Assembly: GCF_015694525.1 (NCBI RefSeq)
Contig: NZ_JADQDM010000001.1
Location: 434,001-498,000, forward strand
DNA length: 64,000 nt
Reading direction: 5' to 3'
Origin: Hymenobacter ruricola
Lineage (GTDB): Bacteria; Bacteroidota; Bacteroidia; Cytophagales; Hymenobacteraceae
This document shows, in pieces, positions 27,502 through 39,072 of the stretch. The stretch's first letter is position 1. Each line of letters starts with the position of its first letter. The notes under the pieces are model-generated. The model was given only the letters and a program-made list of their open reading frames with translations, searched no databases and was not told the origin of the DNA. Position numbers and translations under genes: made by a program.

Positions 27502-27633
27502 GCGCGTTGGGAGCCGCGGCATAATCCGGAGCGCTTTGGTGCGGCTGGGAGGCGCGATGCTTTCCAAAAAACGCAGCGCTCAGGGAATCAGCCGGCAGTG
27601 AAATGGGGTTTGGGAATGCCCGCCGGCCGGGGG

Positions 27634-27641
27634 TATCTTTA
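27634..27641 (+). promoter_or_regulatory. Possible -7 box TATCTTTA for dnaE
   Basis: Seven of eight positions match TAnnTTTG, 29 nt upstream of the dnaE start. Weak evidence. Confidence 0.3.
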
Positions 27642-27670
27642 CGATTAGCCCGTTTCCAACGCCCTGCCCT

Positions 27671-31384
<3,714 letters not shown>

Positions 31385-31409
31385 GCGATTCGGGCGCGGC
31401 AAATTTTAA

Positions 31410-31455
31410 GGCAATAAAAAGGGCCAGTCCGCGCGGACTGGCCCTTTTTATTGCC
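31410..31455. terminator. Perfect 46-bp palindrome, two-way terminator
   Basis: The 46-bp sequence is fully self-complementary with no loop, running from GGCAATAAAAAGGGCCAGTC to its inverse. A-runs and T-runs lie on both sides. It separates convergent dnaE and the T9SS cargo gene and should stop transcription from either direction. Confidence 0.9.
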
Positions 31456-31460
31456 AGTGA

Positions 31461-32246
31461 CTACTGCTTCTCGAAGCGGCCCTGGTAGGTGCTGGCGGGC
31501 GTGATGAGCCGGTAGAAGTACTGGCCGGGCGGCAGCGCGGCCAGATTGATTTGCAGCGGCACCAACTCGCCGTGCTGGAAAACCTTGTGCTGCTCGGTGT
31601 AAACCACGCGGCCGGCCGGCGTGAAAACGGTGAGGGCCGCCGAAGCCGGCAGCGGGCTGGGCAGGGCAAACGTCACCACGTCGTGCGCCGGCATGGGGTA
31701 GGCCAGGGGCTGGCCGGCGCCCGGAGCCAGCAAAAAAGGCGGCGGGCCGGCTGCTGAGCTATTATGCAGTTGCACGGCCAAGTTGTACCCACTGGATTTT
31801 ACCACCGAAAATGGCTGGTTCCAGAGAATGTTCATCACCGCATAGTCATCGGTTTCAGACGGGAAACACAGGAGAAGTGTGTTCCAGAACGGCTCCTGAT
31901 GGGTGCCGTCCGGGGCCAGGGAGTCGGCCGGAATGGCGGTTCTCACCACTTTGATTGCGTAGACGTTAATCAGCGAAATGCCCAAGGCTACTTGCAGCGC
32001 CGCCGCCGTGGCGGGCTTGAGGAAGTCGCTGAGTGGGCCTTGGTTGCCGTTGCGGCTGTTCACGGCGGCCCGGGTGATAACCGAGGGGTCGAAGCTAACC
32101 AGCAGCTCGTGGTTGACGCGCAGGGGCCGGCCGAGGGAGTCGTACACCCACGTTTGAGGGGGCCGTTGGGCGTGGGCCGATAAGCTCAGGCAGCCCAAAA
32201 GGAGCAGCCACCCGAAGAGGCGAAAAGGCGAGTAAAGTTTGGTCAT
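31461..32246 (-). CDS. Secreted protein with type IX secretion C-terminal sorting domain
   Basis: The 261-residue product has a signal peptide ending LSAHAQ and a middle region of unknown fold. The last 85 residues form a T9SS type A sorting domain: YPMPAHDVVTFALP, LTVFTPAGRVVYTEQH, and NLAALPPGQYFYRLITPAST leading to a terminal EKQ. The domain directs export through the type IX pore and surface attachment. The middle contains TonB-C-like spacing (GISLINVYAIKVVR), but I cannot assign a function. Confidence 0.82.
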   Translation of the reverse strand: MTKLYSPFRLFGWLLLLGCLSLSAHAQRPPQTWVYDSLGRPLRVNHELLVSFDPSVITRAAVNSRNGNQGPLSDFLKPATAAALQVALGISLINVYAIKVVRTAIPADSLAPDGTHQEPFWNTLLLCFPSETDDYAVMNILWNQPFSVVKSSGYNLAVQLHNSSAAGPPPFLLAPGAGQPLAYPMPAHDVVTFALPSPLPASAALTVFTPAGRVVYTEQHKVFQHGELVPLQINLAALPPGQYFYRLITPASTYQGRFEKQ

Positions 32247-32535
32247 GAGCAGGACTTTTATTTGTTAGAATTGATAAATTTTAGGCTGCAAGAATCAGAC
32301 CTTTTCTCTGGATTGGTGCGGCGCCCGCGCTGGTCCGGTCGCGATATCAGCGGTGCGACAAAACATTTTTACATCGGCATTTCCGCCATTCGCCGAGAAA
32401 ATGGCGGCCTTGACACAGGCGGCTTCGGCGGGCTGAACTTTCCCCGGCGCACCATGTTAAGCATCCAATATCTGCTACCTTGCGACCCCAACGGCCGTAC
32501 ACGCCAGAACATTTTTAACCCCAACCCAAATTGAA

Positions 32536-32865
32536 ATGGGACACAAAGCAATTGAAATAACCGACGCCAACTTTGACGAAATCATCGGCGGCGATAAGCC
32601 CGTATTGGTCGATTTCTGGGCCGAATGGTGCGGCCCCTGCCGCATGGTAGGCCCCGTGGTGGAAGAGCTGGCCGGTGAATACGAAGGCAAAGTGGTTGTT
32701 GGCAAAGTCGACGTCGACGCCAACCCCCAAACCTCGATGAAGTTCGGCATCCGCAGCATCCCCACGCTGCTCGTGTTCAAGAACGGCCAAATCGTGGACA
32801 AGCAGGTAGGCGCCGTGCCCAAGCACGTGCTCGCCCAAAAACTCGAAGCTCAGGTAACGGCCTAA
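32536..32865 (+). CDS. trxA: Thioredoxin
   Basis: The 109-residue cytoplasmic protein has the redox motif [10 protein letters not shown], the cis-Pro region [14 protein letters not shown] and a normal length. It reduces protein disulfides. A strong terminator follows, so it is monocistronic. The upstream sequence holds TACCTTGC near 32475, a possible degenerate -7 box. Confidence 0.97.
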   Translation: MGHKAIEITDANFDEIIGGDKPVLVDFWAEWCGPCRMVGPVVEELAGEYEGKVVVGKVDVDANPQTSMKFGIRSIPTLLVFKNGQIVDKQVGAVPKHVLAQKLEAQVTA

Positions 32866-32886
32866 GCCCCGTTCCTTTCCTATTGC

Positions 32887-32921
32887 AAAAAGCCCCTTGC
32901 CTAGCTGGCAAGGGGCTTTTT
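32887..32921 (+). terminator. Rho-independent terminator of trxA
   Basis: AAAAAGCCCCTTGCC pairs with GGCAAGGGGCTTTTT around a short loop. Confidence 0.92.
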
Positions 32922-32946
32922 CGTGGGGGTGTTTTGGCGGTGTGGG

Positions 32947-33330
32947 TTATTCGTGCGTGCGGCTGCGGCGGGCCCGCGAGCCCATTTTGGCGTGCATCTT
33001 CAGCTGCTTCTGGTGGGCGTGCAGCTGGCGCTTGAGCTGCCGGGGCGAGGTCACGGTTTTGCTTTCTTCCATGCCTAGCACCACCAGCATCACGTGGTTC
33101 AGCTTGGCGGTGAAGCGGTGGGTCTTGACGGAAAGTCTTTTCATTTTGGACACCTGCTTGGCGGCGGCCACCTTTTCGCGAGCGGCGGCTTTTTGCTCGC
33201 GGGCGGCGGCTTTGCGCTGCACTTCGGCAGGGTTGTCAGGCGCTGTCAGGCGTGCGCTTGCGGCGTACGCGCCTCCGGGGGCCAGGATAAGAAAAGTGCC
33301 CAGCGCAAAAGAGTAGAGGTATTTTTTCAT
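32947..33330 (-). CDS. Small basic secreted protein
   Basis: The 127-residue product has a signal peptide ending GGAYA, then an Ala/Lys/Arg-rich predicted helix (AAAREQKAAAREKVAAAKQ) and a very basic, His-rich C-terminus. No family recognised. The basic mature part suggests binding to nucleic acid, polyphosphate or envelope polymers, but this is only inference. Confidence 0.65.
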   Translation of the reverse strand: MKKYLYSFALGTFLILAPGGAYAASARLTAPDNPAEVQRKAAAREQKAAAREKVAAAKQVSKMKRLSVKTHRFTAKLNHVMLVVLGMEESKTVTSPRQLKRQLHAHQKQLKMHAKMGSRARRSRTHE

Positions 33331-33462
33331 GGGATAAGAATGAGGAGTGAGGGTGCGCCTTGCCAGAGAATTCGCTGCAAACAGGATGCAGGCACGGCTG
33401 ACTTGGAGACGAATGTATGTAATGGTAAATATTTAAGCAAAATATTTCAATTTAATAATCAT

Positions 33463-33496
33463 AAAAAATCCCTGCATCTTTTCAGACGCAGGGATT
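33463..33496 (-). terminator. Rho-independent terminator for the gene at 33529
   Basis: On the minus strand AATCCCTGC pairs with GCAGGGATT and is followed by a T-run, 33 nt past the stop codon. The adjoining 33331-33460 stretch is AT-rich and shows no gene. Confidence 0.8.
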
Positions 33497-33528
33497 AGTG
33501 ATTGATTTAGCGGCAGTTACCGTGCGGT

Positions 33529-33861
33529 TTATTTGTTGGGCCGAACCTGGGCGTCGTGCCGCTGGCGGTGGATGGCGCGGCTGGCTTTGTTCTCGTCGTG
33601 GCGGATGTCCTGGCGCTCGTCGCGGGTCACCACGCCGTCGGCTTTGGCCGTCTGCTTTTGCTCTTTAATGGCAGCTTCGCGGGCTTTGAGGCGGTCGGCT
33701 TCGGCGCGGGTGAGGTCGCCATTGGCCACGCCGTTGTGGATGCGGGCGCGCTGGTTGCGCTGGCGTTCGTTGAGGTTGGGCGTGGCCGTTTGAGCCGAAG
33801 CGGTGTGAGAAACGGCGAGTAGCCCGAGGGCAGTGGCGAGGGAAAACAGGGCCTTTTTCAT
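33529..33861 (-). CDS. Small secreted helical protein
   Basis: The 110-residue product has a signal peptide ending HTASAQ. The charged helical mature part contains NQRARIHNGVANGDLTRAEA and DGVVTRDERQDIRHDENKAS. The two halves have the feel of paired acidic and basic helices found in a widespread small periplasmic family of unknown role. Monocistronic, with its own terminator. Confidence 0.7.
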   Translation of the reverse strand: MKKALFSLATALGLLAVSHTASAQTATPNLNERQRNQRARIHNGVANGDLTRAEADRLKAREAAIKEQKQTAKADGVVTRDERQDIRHDENKASRAIHRQRHDAQVRPNK

Positions 33862-34051
33862 GGTGCGTGAAGGAAATAATAAGTGGAACAGTGCGGGTTG
33901 GAGCGGAAACGAGGGCGCGGGTTTAACGCTAAAGCAAAAAAATGGGCAACCTGCGCTTTTGAAACGTGAAAAAGCCTACGCTTTCAGCCAACTACGCCGC
34001 GCAATGTCGCGTAGGAGGCTCATCTTCTCACCCTTTACTTTCTCTTAATTT

Positions 34052-34486
34052 ATGAAGCGCATTTTCGGAATCCTGATTTCGCTGGGCCTGCTGGGCGGCC
34101 CGGCCGCCCTGGCCCAGACTCCCACGGCCACGATGAGCAGCAGCTCCTCGAAAACCACCACCACGTCGTCGCAAACGCCCGCCACGCGCACCACCGTGAA
34201 GTCGACCACGACCAGCAACCCGGCGGGCATGAGCAAATCATCGACCATGAGCAAAAGCTCGGGCACGATGACGAAGTCGAGCACCATGACCACGCCCTCG
34301 GGCAACACCAAAACCACGAGCAGCACCAAAATGAAGGCCGACGGCACGCCCGACATGCGCTACTCGGAAAACAAAACCAGCAGCACCAAAACCGTGAGCG
34401 GCCCCATGAAAGCCGACGGCACCCCCGACATGCGCTACAAGTCGAACAAGACCACCACGGTGAAATCGACCAAAACCAAGATGTAG
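34052..34486 (+). CDS. Low-complexity Ser/Thr/Lys-rich secreted protein with DGTPDMRY repeats
   Basis: The 144-residue product has a signal peptide ending AALAQ. The rest is mainly Ser, Thr and Lys, with two exact copies of MKADGTPDMRY spaced about 29 residues apart. The repeat-like DGTPDMRY unit looks conserved in design rather than random, yet the body is disordered. Function unknown; a surface or stress-response role is possible. A strong terminator follows. Confidence 0.72.
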   Translation: MKRIFGILISLGLLGGPAALAQTPTATMSSSSSKTTTTSSQTPATRTTVKSTTTSNPAGMSKSSTMSKSSGTMTKSSTMTTPSGNTKTTSSTKMKADGTPDMRYSENKTSSTKTVSGPMKADGTPDMRYKSNKTTTVKSTKTKM

Positions 34487-34509
34487 CATTTAGGCGCCAG
34501 CGCCCATAG

Positions 34510-34543
34510 AAAAAGCCCCTGTCTCACCGGCAGGGGCTTTTTT
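34510..34543 (+). terminator. Rho-independent terminator
   Basis: AAAAAGCCCCTG pairs with CAGGGGCTTTTTT around a 10-nt loop. Confidence 0.9.
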
Positions 34544-34623
34544 GTGGCAGGAAGCGCCGGGCCAAAGCCGCCGCAAGCACCGGCTGCCTAACTTGCGCGC
34601 TCCATTCCCAACCAACCCGCCCC

Positions 34624-35913
34624 ATGCGCTACGCCCCGCTTGCCCCCGAGCTTTTTGTTGAAAACCGCCGCCGCTTCCGCGAACTGCTGCCGCCGGCTTC
34701 GCTGGCCATTTTCCAGAGCAACGACGTGATGCCGACCAACGCCGACGGCACCATGGCCTTCCGCCAAAACAACGACTTGTTTTACCTGAGCGGCGTCGAC
34801 CAGGAAGAAAGCATTCTGGTGCTGTTTCCGGACGCGCGCCTGCCGCAGCACCGCGAAATTCTGTTTCTGAAAGAGACGTCCGAGCACATTCTCATCTGGG
34901 AGGGCTACAAGCTGACCAAGGACGAGGCGCGCCAAAACTCGGGCATTAAAACGATTATGTGGCTGGAAAGCTTCAAATCGGTGCTGCCTGCGCTGATGAA
35001 CGAAGCCGAAAACGTGTTTTTGAACTCGAATGAGCACATTCGGTCCGTGGTGGAGGTGGAAACGCGCGACGCCCGCTTCATCAAATCCATCCAGAGCCAG
35101 TACCCGCTGCACACCTACCGCCGCGCCGCGCCACTGCTGCACAACCTGCGCGCCATCAAGAGCGCCGAGGAAATCCGGGTGATGCGGCAGGCCTGCGACA
35201 TCACGGGCAAGGCGTTTCGGCGGCTGCTGGGCTTTGTGAAGCCGGGCGTGTGGGAGTTCGAGATTGAGGCCGAAATCGTGCACGAGTTCATGCGCAACCG
35301 CAGCCGCGGGCCGGCCTACGGCAGCATCGTGGCCAGCGGCAAAAACGCCAACGTGCTGCACTACACCACCAACGACAACCAGTGCCAGAACGGCGACGTG
35401 ATTCTGCTCGACTTCGGCGCCGAGTACGCCAACTACGCCGCCGACCTGTCGCGCAGCATCCCCGTCAACGGCAAGTTCACGCCGCGCCAGCGCCAGGTGT
35501 ACGAGGCCGTGCTGGCCGTGATGGCCTTCGCCAAAACGCGCCTCATCCCGGGCACCGAAATCGAGGAATACCACCGCCAGGTGGGCGAGTGCATGGAGCA
35601 GGAGCTCATCAAACTGGACCTGCTGAACGCCTCCGACGTGAAGAACCAGGACCCCGCCGCGCCGCTCTATAAGAAGTACTTCATGCACGGCACCAGCCAC
35701 TACCTGGGCCTCGACGTGCACGACGTGGGCTATAAATACCGCACCTTCGAAGCGGGCATGGTGTACACCTGTGAGCCCGGCATCTACATTCCCGAAGAAG
35801 GCCTGGGCATCCGCCTGGAAAACGACATCCTGCTCACGGCTAATGGCAACGAGGACCTGATGGCCGACATTCCGCTGCAGGCCGACACCATTGAGGACTT
35901 GATGGCTCGTTAA
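34624..35913 (+). CDS. Xaa-Pro aminopeptidase (aminopeptidase P family)
   Basis: The 429-residue M24 metallopeptidase removes N-terminal residues before proline. The creatinase-like N-domain is followed by the pita-bread domain with the five metal ligands. These are two Asp in LLDFGAEYANYAADLSRSIP, the His of HGTSHYLGLDVHD, the Glu of CEPGIYIPEEG and the Glu of GIRLENDILL. No signal peptide, so cytoplasmic. Length fits PepP. Confidence 0.94.
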   Translation: MRYAPLAPELFVENRRRFRELLPPASLAIFQSNDVMPTNADGTMAFRQNNDLFYLSGVDQEESILVLFPDARLPQHREILFLKETSEHILIWEGYKLTKDEARQNSGIKTIMWLESFKSVLPALMNEAENVFLNSNEHIRSVVEVETRDARFIKSIQSQYPLHTYRRAAPLLHNLRAIKSAEEIRVMRQACDITGKAFRRLLGFVKPGVWEFEIEAEIVHEFMRNRSRGPAYGSIVASGKNANVLHYTTNDNQCQNGDVILLDFGAEYANYAADLSRSIPVNGKFTPRQRQVYEAVLAVMAFAKTRLIPGTEIEEYHRQVGECMEQELIKLDLLNASDVKNQDPAAPLYKKYFMHGTSHYLGLDVHDVGYKYRTFEAGMVYTCEPGIYIPEEGLGIRLENDILLTANGNEDLMADIPLQADTIEDLMAR

Positions 35914-36073
35914 TGTGCTGATTTTTTCATGTGCTGATGTGCTGCGCTGGCTCATCATTCACCGAATATAAAAAGGCCAATTCCGAAGAGGAATTGGCCT
36001 TTCGCTTTCCGCAAACCCGCTTTCAAGCGCATTTGACCGCAGCACATCAGCACATGAAAAACCAGCACATCAA
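35914..36073. repeat. Large inverted repeat of CAGCACATCA type (family E) enclosing a terminator
   Basis: The left arm (about 35914-35946) and right arm (about 36038-36073) are inverted copies rich in TGTGCTGAT / ATCAGCACA, with a few mismatches. A standard terminator lies in the loop. The element fills the gap between aminopeptidase P and the convergent DUF4252 gene. A related direct repeat lies at 61741-61769. Confidence 0.75.
35970..36003. terminator. Terminator inside the family E loop
   Basis: AAAAAGGCCAATTCC pairs with GGAATTGGCCTTTC around a short loop; A- and T-runs on both sides would allow use from both convergent genes. Confidence 0.85.
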
Positions 36074-36076
36074 GAA

Positions 36077-36631
36077 TTACTTCCCCGTGGCCTGCACGAT
36101 TTGCGGCAGGTACTTGGCCAGGGCTTCTACCTGAGAGCGGGTGAAATTGCCCTGCACCGACACCAGCACGAACGAGTCGGCCACGTCGGGCAGCGTGCCC
36201 AGGGCCGCAAACTCCGAGACGCTGCTGCCCGAGCCGCGGGTGGAAATGGCGTAGTTGCTGCCGCCGAAGCCGGCCGTGGAAAGCGGGTCGTACTTGTTGT
36301 TTTGAAGGATGCCGGCGGCCTCGCCGCGCAGGCCTTCGGCGGCCAACTCTTTGGCCGAGGTGGTGGTGGGCGCGAAGCTGATGACTTTGGCCGAGCGAAT
36401 GCCCGTGATGGCGTTGGTGAGGTCGGAGCCGCCGAGAAGCTTGGCGGCTTTCACCAGGGCCAGGCGCTGGAGCAGGTCGGCCGACCATTCGGTGGTTTTG
36501 AAGCCCTCGCGGCCTTCGTATTTCGAGAAGAAGGAAGCCACGGTTTTGGCGGGCGTGCCCGGGCCGCCGGCGCGGCAGCCCACGAGCAGCAAAAACAGAA
36601 AAAGGGCGGGGAGGCGAAGTTTGCTAAACAT
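36077..36631 (-). CDS. DUF4252-type lipoprotein
   Basis: ATG 36631 gives 184 residues with a lipoprotein signal ending LLVGC. The body resembles the DUF4252 family of Bacteroidota: FFSKYEGREGFKTTEWSADL, KLLGGSDLTNAITGIRSAKV and VSVQGNFTRSQVEALAKYLP. Function unknown; probably periplasmic, outer-membrane anchored. The frame is open to 36670, but those codons fall in the inverted-repeat element. Confidence 0.75.
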   Translation of the reverse strand: MFSKLRLPALFLFLLLVGCRAGGPGTPAKTVASFFSKYEGREGFKTTEWSADLLQRLALVKAAKLLGGSDLTNAITGIRSAKVISFAPTTTSAKELAAEGLRGEAAGILQNNKYDPLSTAGFGGSNYAISTRGSGSSVSEFAALGTLPDVADSFVLVSVQGNFTRSQVEALAKYLPQIVQATGK

Positions 36632-36663
36632 GCGGCAAAGTTGGTGAGAAAGGACGACCTGAA

Positions 36664-36827
36664 CTGTCATTGCGAGGAGGTACGACGAAGCAATCCGTCC
36701 TGTTTTCCGCGACTACCCTTCTGATGTGAAAAGCCCCAATACCGCGCAGTATTGGGGCTTTGTTGCAAAAGAAAGTGTCTGGCGCTGACAAGAAGGATTG
36801 CTTCGTCGTGCCTCCTCGCAATGACAG
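36664..36827. repeat. Long inverted-repeat element, family D (TGTCATTGCGAGG type)
   Basis: Arms 36664-36696 and 36795-36827 (33 nt each) pair with one mismatch. Within an arm ATTGC can pair with GCAAT. The ends GTCAT...CGAAGCAATC parallel family B (GTCAT...CGAAGCATCT), so B and D look like variants of one superfamily. Its long spacer holds a rho-independent terminator. Confidence 0.85.
36730..36761 (-). terminator. Rho-independent terminator for the gene at 36844
   Basis: AAAGCCCCAATAC pairs with GTATTGGGGCTTT around a 6-nt loop, in the spacer of the family D element. Confidence 0.85.
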
Positions 36828-36843
36828 AATCAACCTGCTTAAG

Positions 36844-38445
36844 TCAAAACGCCACTGCGTTCAGGAAAAACACCTCACGGTCGGGGCCGTGCTCCACGTG
36901 CACTTTTTGGTAGCCGGTGGCCACAAAGCGGCTGCCGAACCAGGGCAGCAAATCGGCCTGCGAGGTATCGCTCACCCGCTCGGCCGGGGCCTTAGCCGGG
37001 CTGGCGCTGGTCTGGATGGCCACCTGGAGGTCGTTGGGGGCGTCTTCGGCGCGGTTTATCACCTTGTAGCGCAGCTTCTCTTCGTCGAGATAAGCCAGCA
37101 CGAGGCGGCCGTCGGGCAGGGACTGGAGACGCACGGCTTCTTCCAACTCGCTCCGGCGCAGGTTTTCCACCACAAAAATGTTGTCCCAGATGAGGTTTCC
37201 GGCACGGTCGAAGCCGCACACCACGGCGTGCGTGGTCTGGTAGCCGTCGAACACGCGGGAGTTGGCGTAGGGCGACATGCCGAACTGGTTGCCCAGGTTG
37301 TTGTAGGGGCCGGTGTAGCTGCCGTAGCTGTTGTAGCGGTAGTGGGGGGCGTACACTTCGGCCACCAGCACGTAGCCGCCGTCGGGCTGGGGTAGCAGCT
37401 CGTGCAGCAGCAGGCGGTAGTGCCAGCGCGTGGGCGAGCTGGACCGGGCCAGGCGGCGCTCGGTGCGCAGGCGCAGGCGGGCCTGGCGCGAGGGCTTGAG
37501 GTAATCGAAGAAGTGCTTGAGGTGCAGGAAATCGTAGAAGCGCAGCGGCGCCTTGGTGCCGGGGCTGGCGGGCGAGCGCAGGTCGGTGGCAAACAGGCCT
37601 TGGGCGTAGTCGAGGCCGCGCAGGGCGTAGGTGCCCATCAGCAGGCGGGCGGTGGTGTCCTGCGGGGGCGTCACCTGGGCCGTGATGAGGCTGCGGTCGC
37701 TCTCGGCCTGCACAAACTCGGACTTCACGAGCTGGCCGCGGTCGGTGAGCTGCTTGAGCAGCAGGCGGCTTTTGCGGCCGTTGGTCTGGCTCAGCACGTA
37801 CTCGGCGCGGCGGGTGGCGGCGTCGGCCACGAAGGTGAGCTGGGTGGGCAGCGGCTCGTACACCGAGGGCAGGTACTGCATCTGGCCGGTGGCCACGTCC
37901 AGCAGCAGGGCCGTCACGTGCAGCTGGTCGTTGAGCAGCACCGTGGCAAACAGGCGGCTGTCCAGGGCTTTGAGCTCCACCACTTCGCGGCTCAGCTTGG
38001 TTTCGAACTGCTGAGTGCGCACCTGGCCCAGCTGCCCGTTGTAGGCCGCGGCCAGCAGCCGGCCCGACACGCTGTGCGACGAAAACAGCGCGTACACCGT
38101 GTTGCCTTCGGCGCACATGCGCGTAAAATCAAACTCTGCGGGCACTTCCAGCGGGGTTTCCTGACGCAGCTGCAGGTTGTGGTCGTACTGCTGAAAGGAA
38201 TAGCTGGACTTGCTCGACAGCAGGCGGTCGCGGCCCAGCAGCAGCACCACGGTGCTGTCGGCGGCCAGGGCCTGCACGTGCACTTCGCTGTCGGAGGGCT
38301 GCAGGGGCAGTTCGGTGCGGGCCGTCTGCACGGGCGCATTGGGCGGCGGGGGCAGCGAGGCGTGGCCGCGCTTCTGGGCCAGCGCGGCGGGGGCCGTGGC
38401 CAGCGCCCAGCCCCCAATCAGCAGAAGAAAATGGCGGAGTTTCAT
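36844..38445 (-). CDS. Large secreted protein of unknown function
   Basis: ATG 38445 gives 533 residues with a signal peptide ending AALAQ. The mature part is rich in beta-strand-like alternating segments (VHVQALAADSTVVLLLGRDR, GRLVLAYLDEEKLRYKVINR), suggesting a beta-propeller or similar repeat fold. It has a Tyr/Gly/Asn-rich patch near YNSYGSYTGPYNNLGNQFG. No catalytic motif recognised and no T9SS tail. A possible role is sensing or structural work in the envelope. Confidence 0.72.
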   Translation of the reverse strand: MKLRHFLLLIGGWALATAPAALAQKRGHASLPPPPNAPVQTARTELPLQPSDSEVHVQALAADSTVVLLLGRDRLLSSKSSYSFQQYDHNLQLRQETPLEVPAEFDFTRMCAEGNTVYALFSSHSVSGRLLAAAYNGQLGQVRTQQFETKLSREVVELKALDSRLFATVLLNDQLHVTALLLDVATGQMQYLPSVYEPLPTQLTFVADAATRRAEYVLSQTNGRKSRLLLKQLTDRGQLVKSEFVQAESDRSLITAQVTPPQDTTARLLMGTYALRGLDYAQGLFATDLRSPASPGTKAPLRFYDFLHLKHFFDYLKPSRQARLRLRTERRLARSSSPTRWHYRLLLHELLPQPDGGYVLVAEVYAPHYRYNSYGSYTGPYNNLGNQFGMSPYANSRVFDGYQTTHAVVCGFDRAGNLIWDNIFVVENLRRSELEEAVRLQSLPDGRLVLAYLDEEKLRYKVINRAEDAPNDLQVAIQTSASPAKAPAERVSDTSQADLLPWFGSRFVATGYQKVHVEHGPDREVFFLNAVAF

Positions 38446-38547
38446 GCCCGTGTGCTCAGAAAAGCAACTGGAAATACCTACTCCAACGAGCGGTTGCTTC
38501 GCTAAAGTTACGCGCAAAAGTGGCTTTTTGCGCGGTTTTTGGCCGGT

Positions 38548-38958
38548 TTATTTCGTGCCCAGCGCCAGCACGGCGTCAAACTCTTCGGGCCGCACCGGCA
38601 GCACCGACAGGCGCGACTGCCGCAGCAGGGCCAGCTCGCGCAGCCGCTCGTCGGCCTTGAGTTGGGCCAGGCTCACGGGGCGGGGCAGGCGCTGCACGGG
38701 GCGCAGGCGCACGGCCACCCAGGGCGAGCCGGCTTCGGCGGTGGCGTCGGGCGCGGCGGGGGCGGCCACTTCGGCCACGCCCACCACGGCTTTTTCGCTC
38801 ACGCTGTGGTAGAACAGCACCAAATCGCCGGGCTGCATGAGGTTGAGGTTGTTGCGGGCCTGGTAGTTGCGCACGCCGGTCCAGGCGGTGCCGTCTTCGG
38901 CCGTGAAGGCGTCCCAGGAGTATTTGTCGGGTTCGGATTTAACGAGCCAGTGTTTCAA
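38548..38958 (-). CDS. EVE domain protein
   Basis: The 136-residue product matches the EVE fold: HWLVKSEPDKYSWDAF, GTAWTGVRNYQARNNL, MQPGDLVLFYHS and GVAEV. EVE domains are PUA/YTH-like and are thought to bind modified bases in DNA or RNA. I take TTG 38958 as start because upstream codons run through a low-complexity repeat (38959-39064) and read as junk. A start elsewhere is possible. Confidence 0.85.
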   Translation of the reverse strand: MKHWLVKSEPDKYSWDAFTAEDGTAWTGVRNYQARNNLNLMQPGDLVLFYHSVSEKAVVGVAEVAAPAAPDATAEAGSPWVAVRLRPVQRLPRPVSLAQLKADERLRELALLRQSRLSVLPVRPEEFDAVLALGTK

Positions 38959-39072
38959 GTGGTGGGGTGATGGAGTAGTGGGTGATGGATTGATGCGATG
39001 GCCGCGCAATTTGCACAAGCCGACCAGCAAACTCCCCAATCCGCCAACCCACCACTCCACCAATTCGCTAGC

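Noticed and set aside
38959..39064. GTGGTGG-type low-complexity inverted stretch upstream of the EVE gene
   Set aside because: Arms pair poorly and the sequence is simple; possibly a degraded repeat, but not enough to call.
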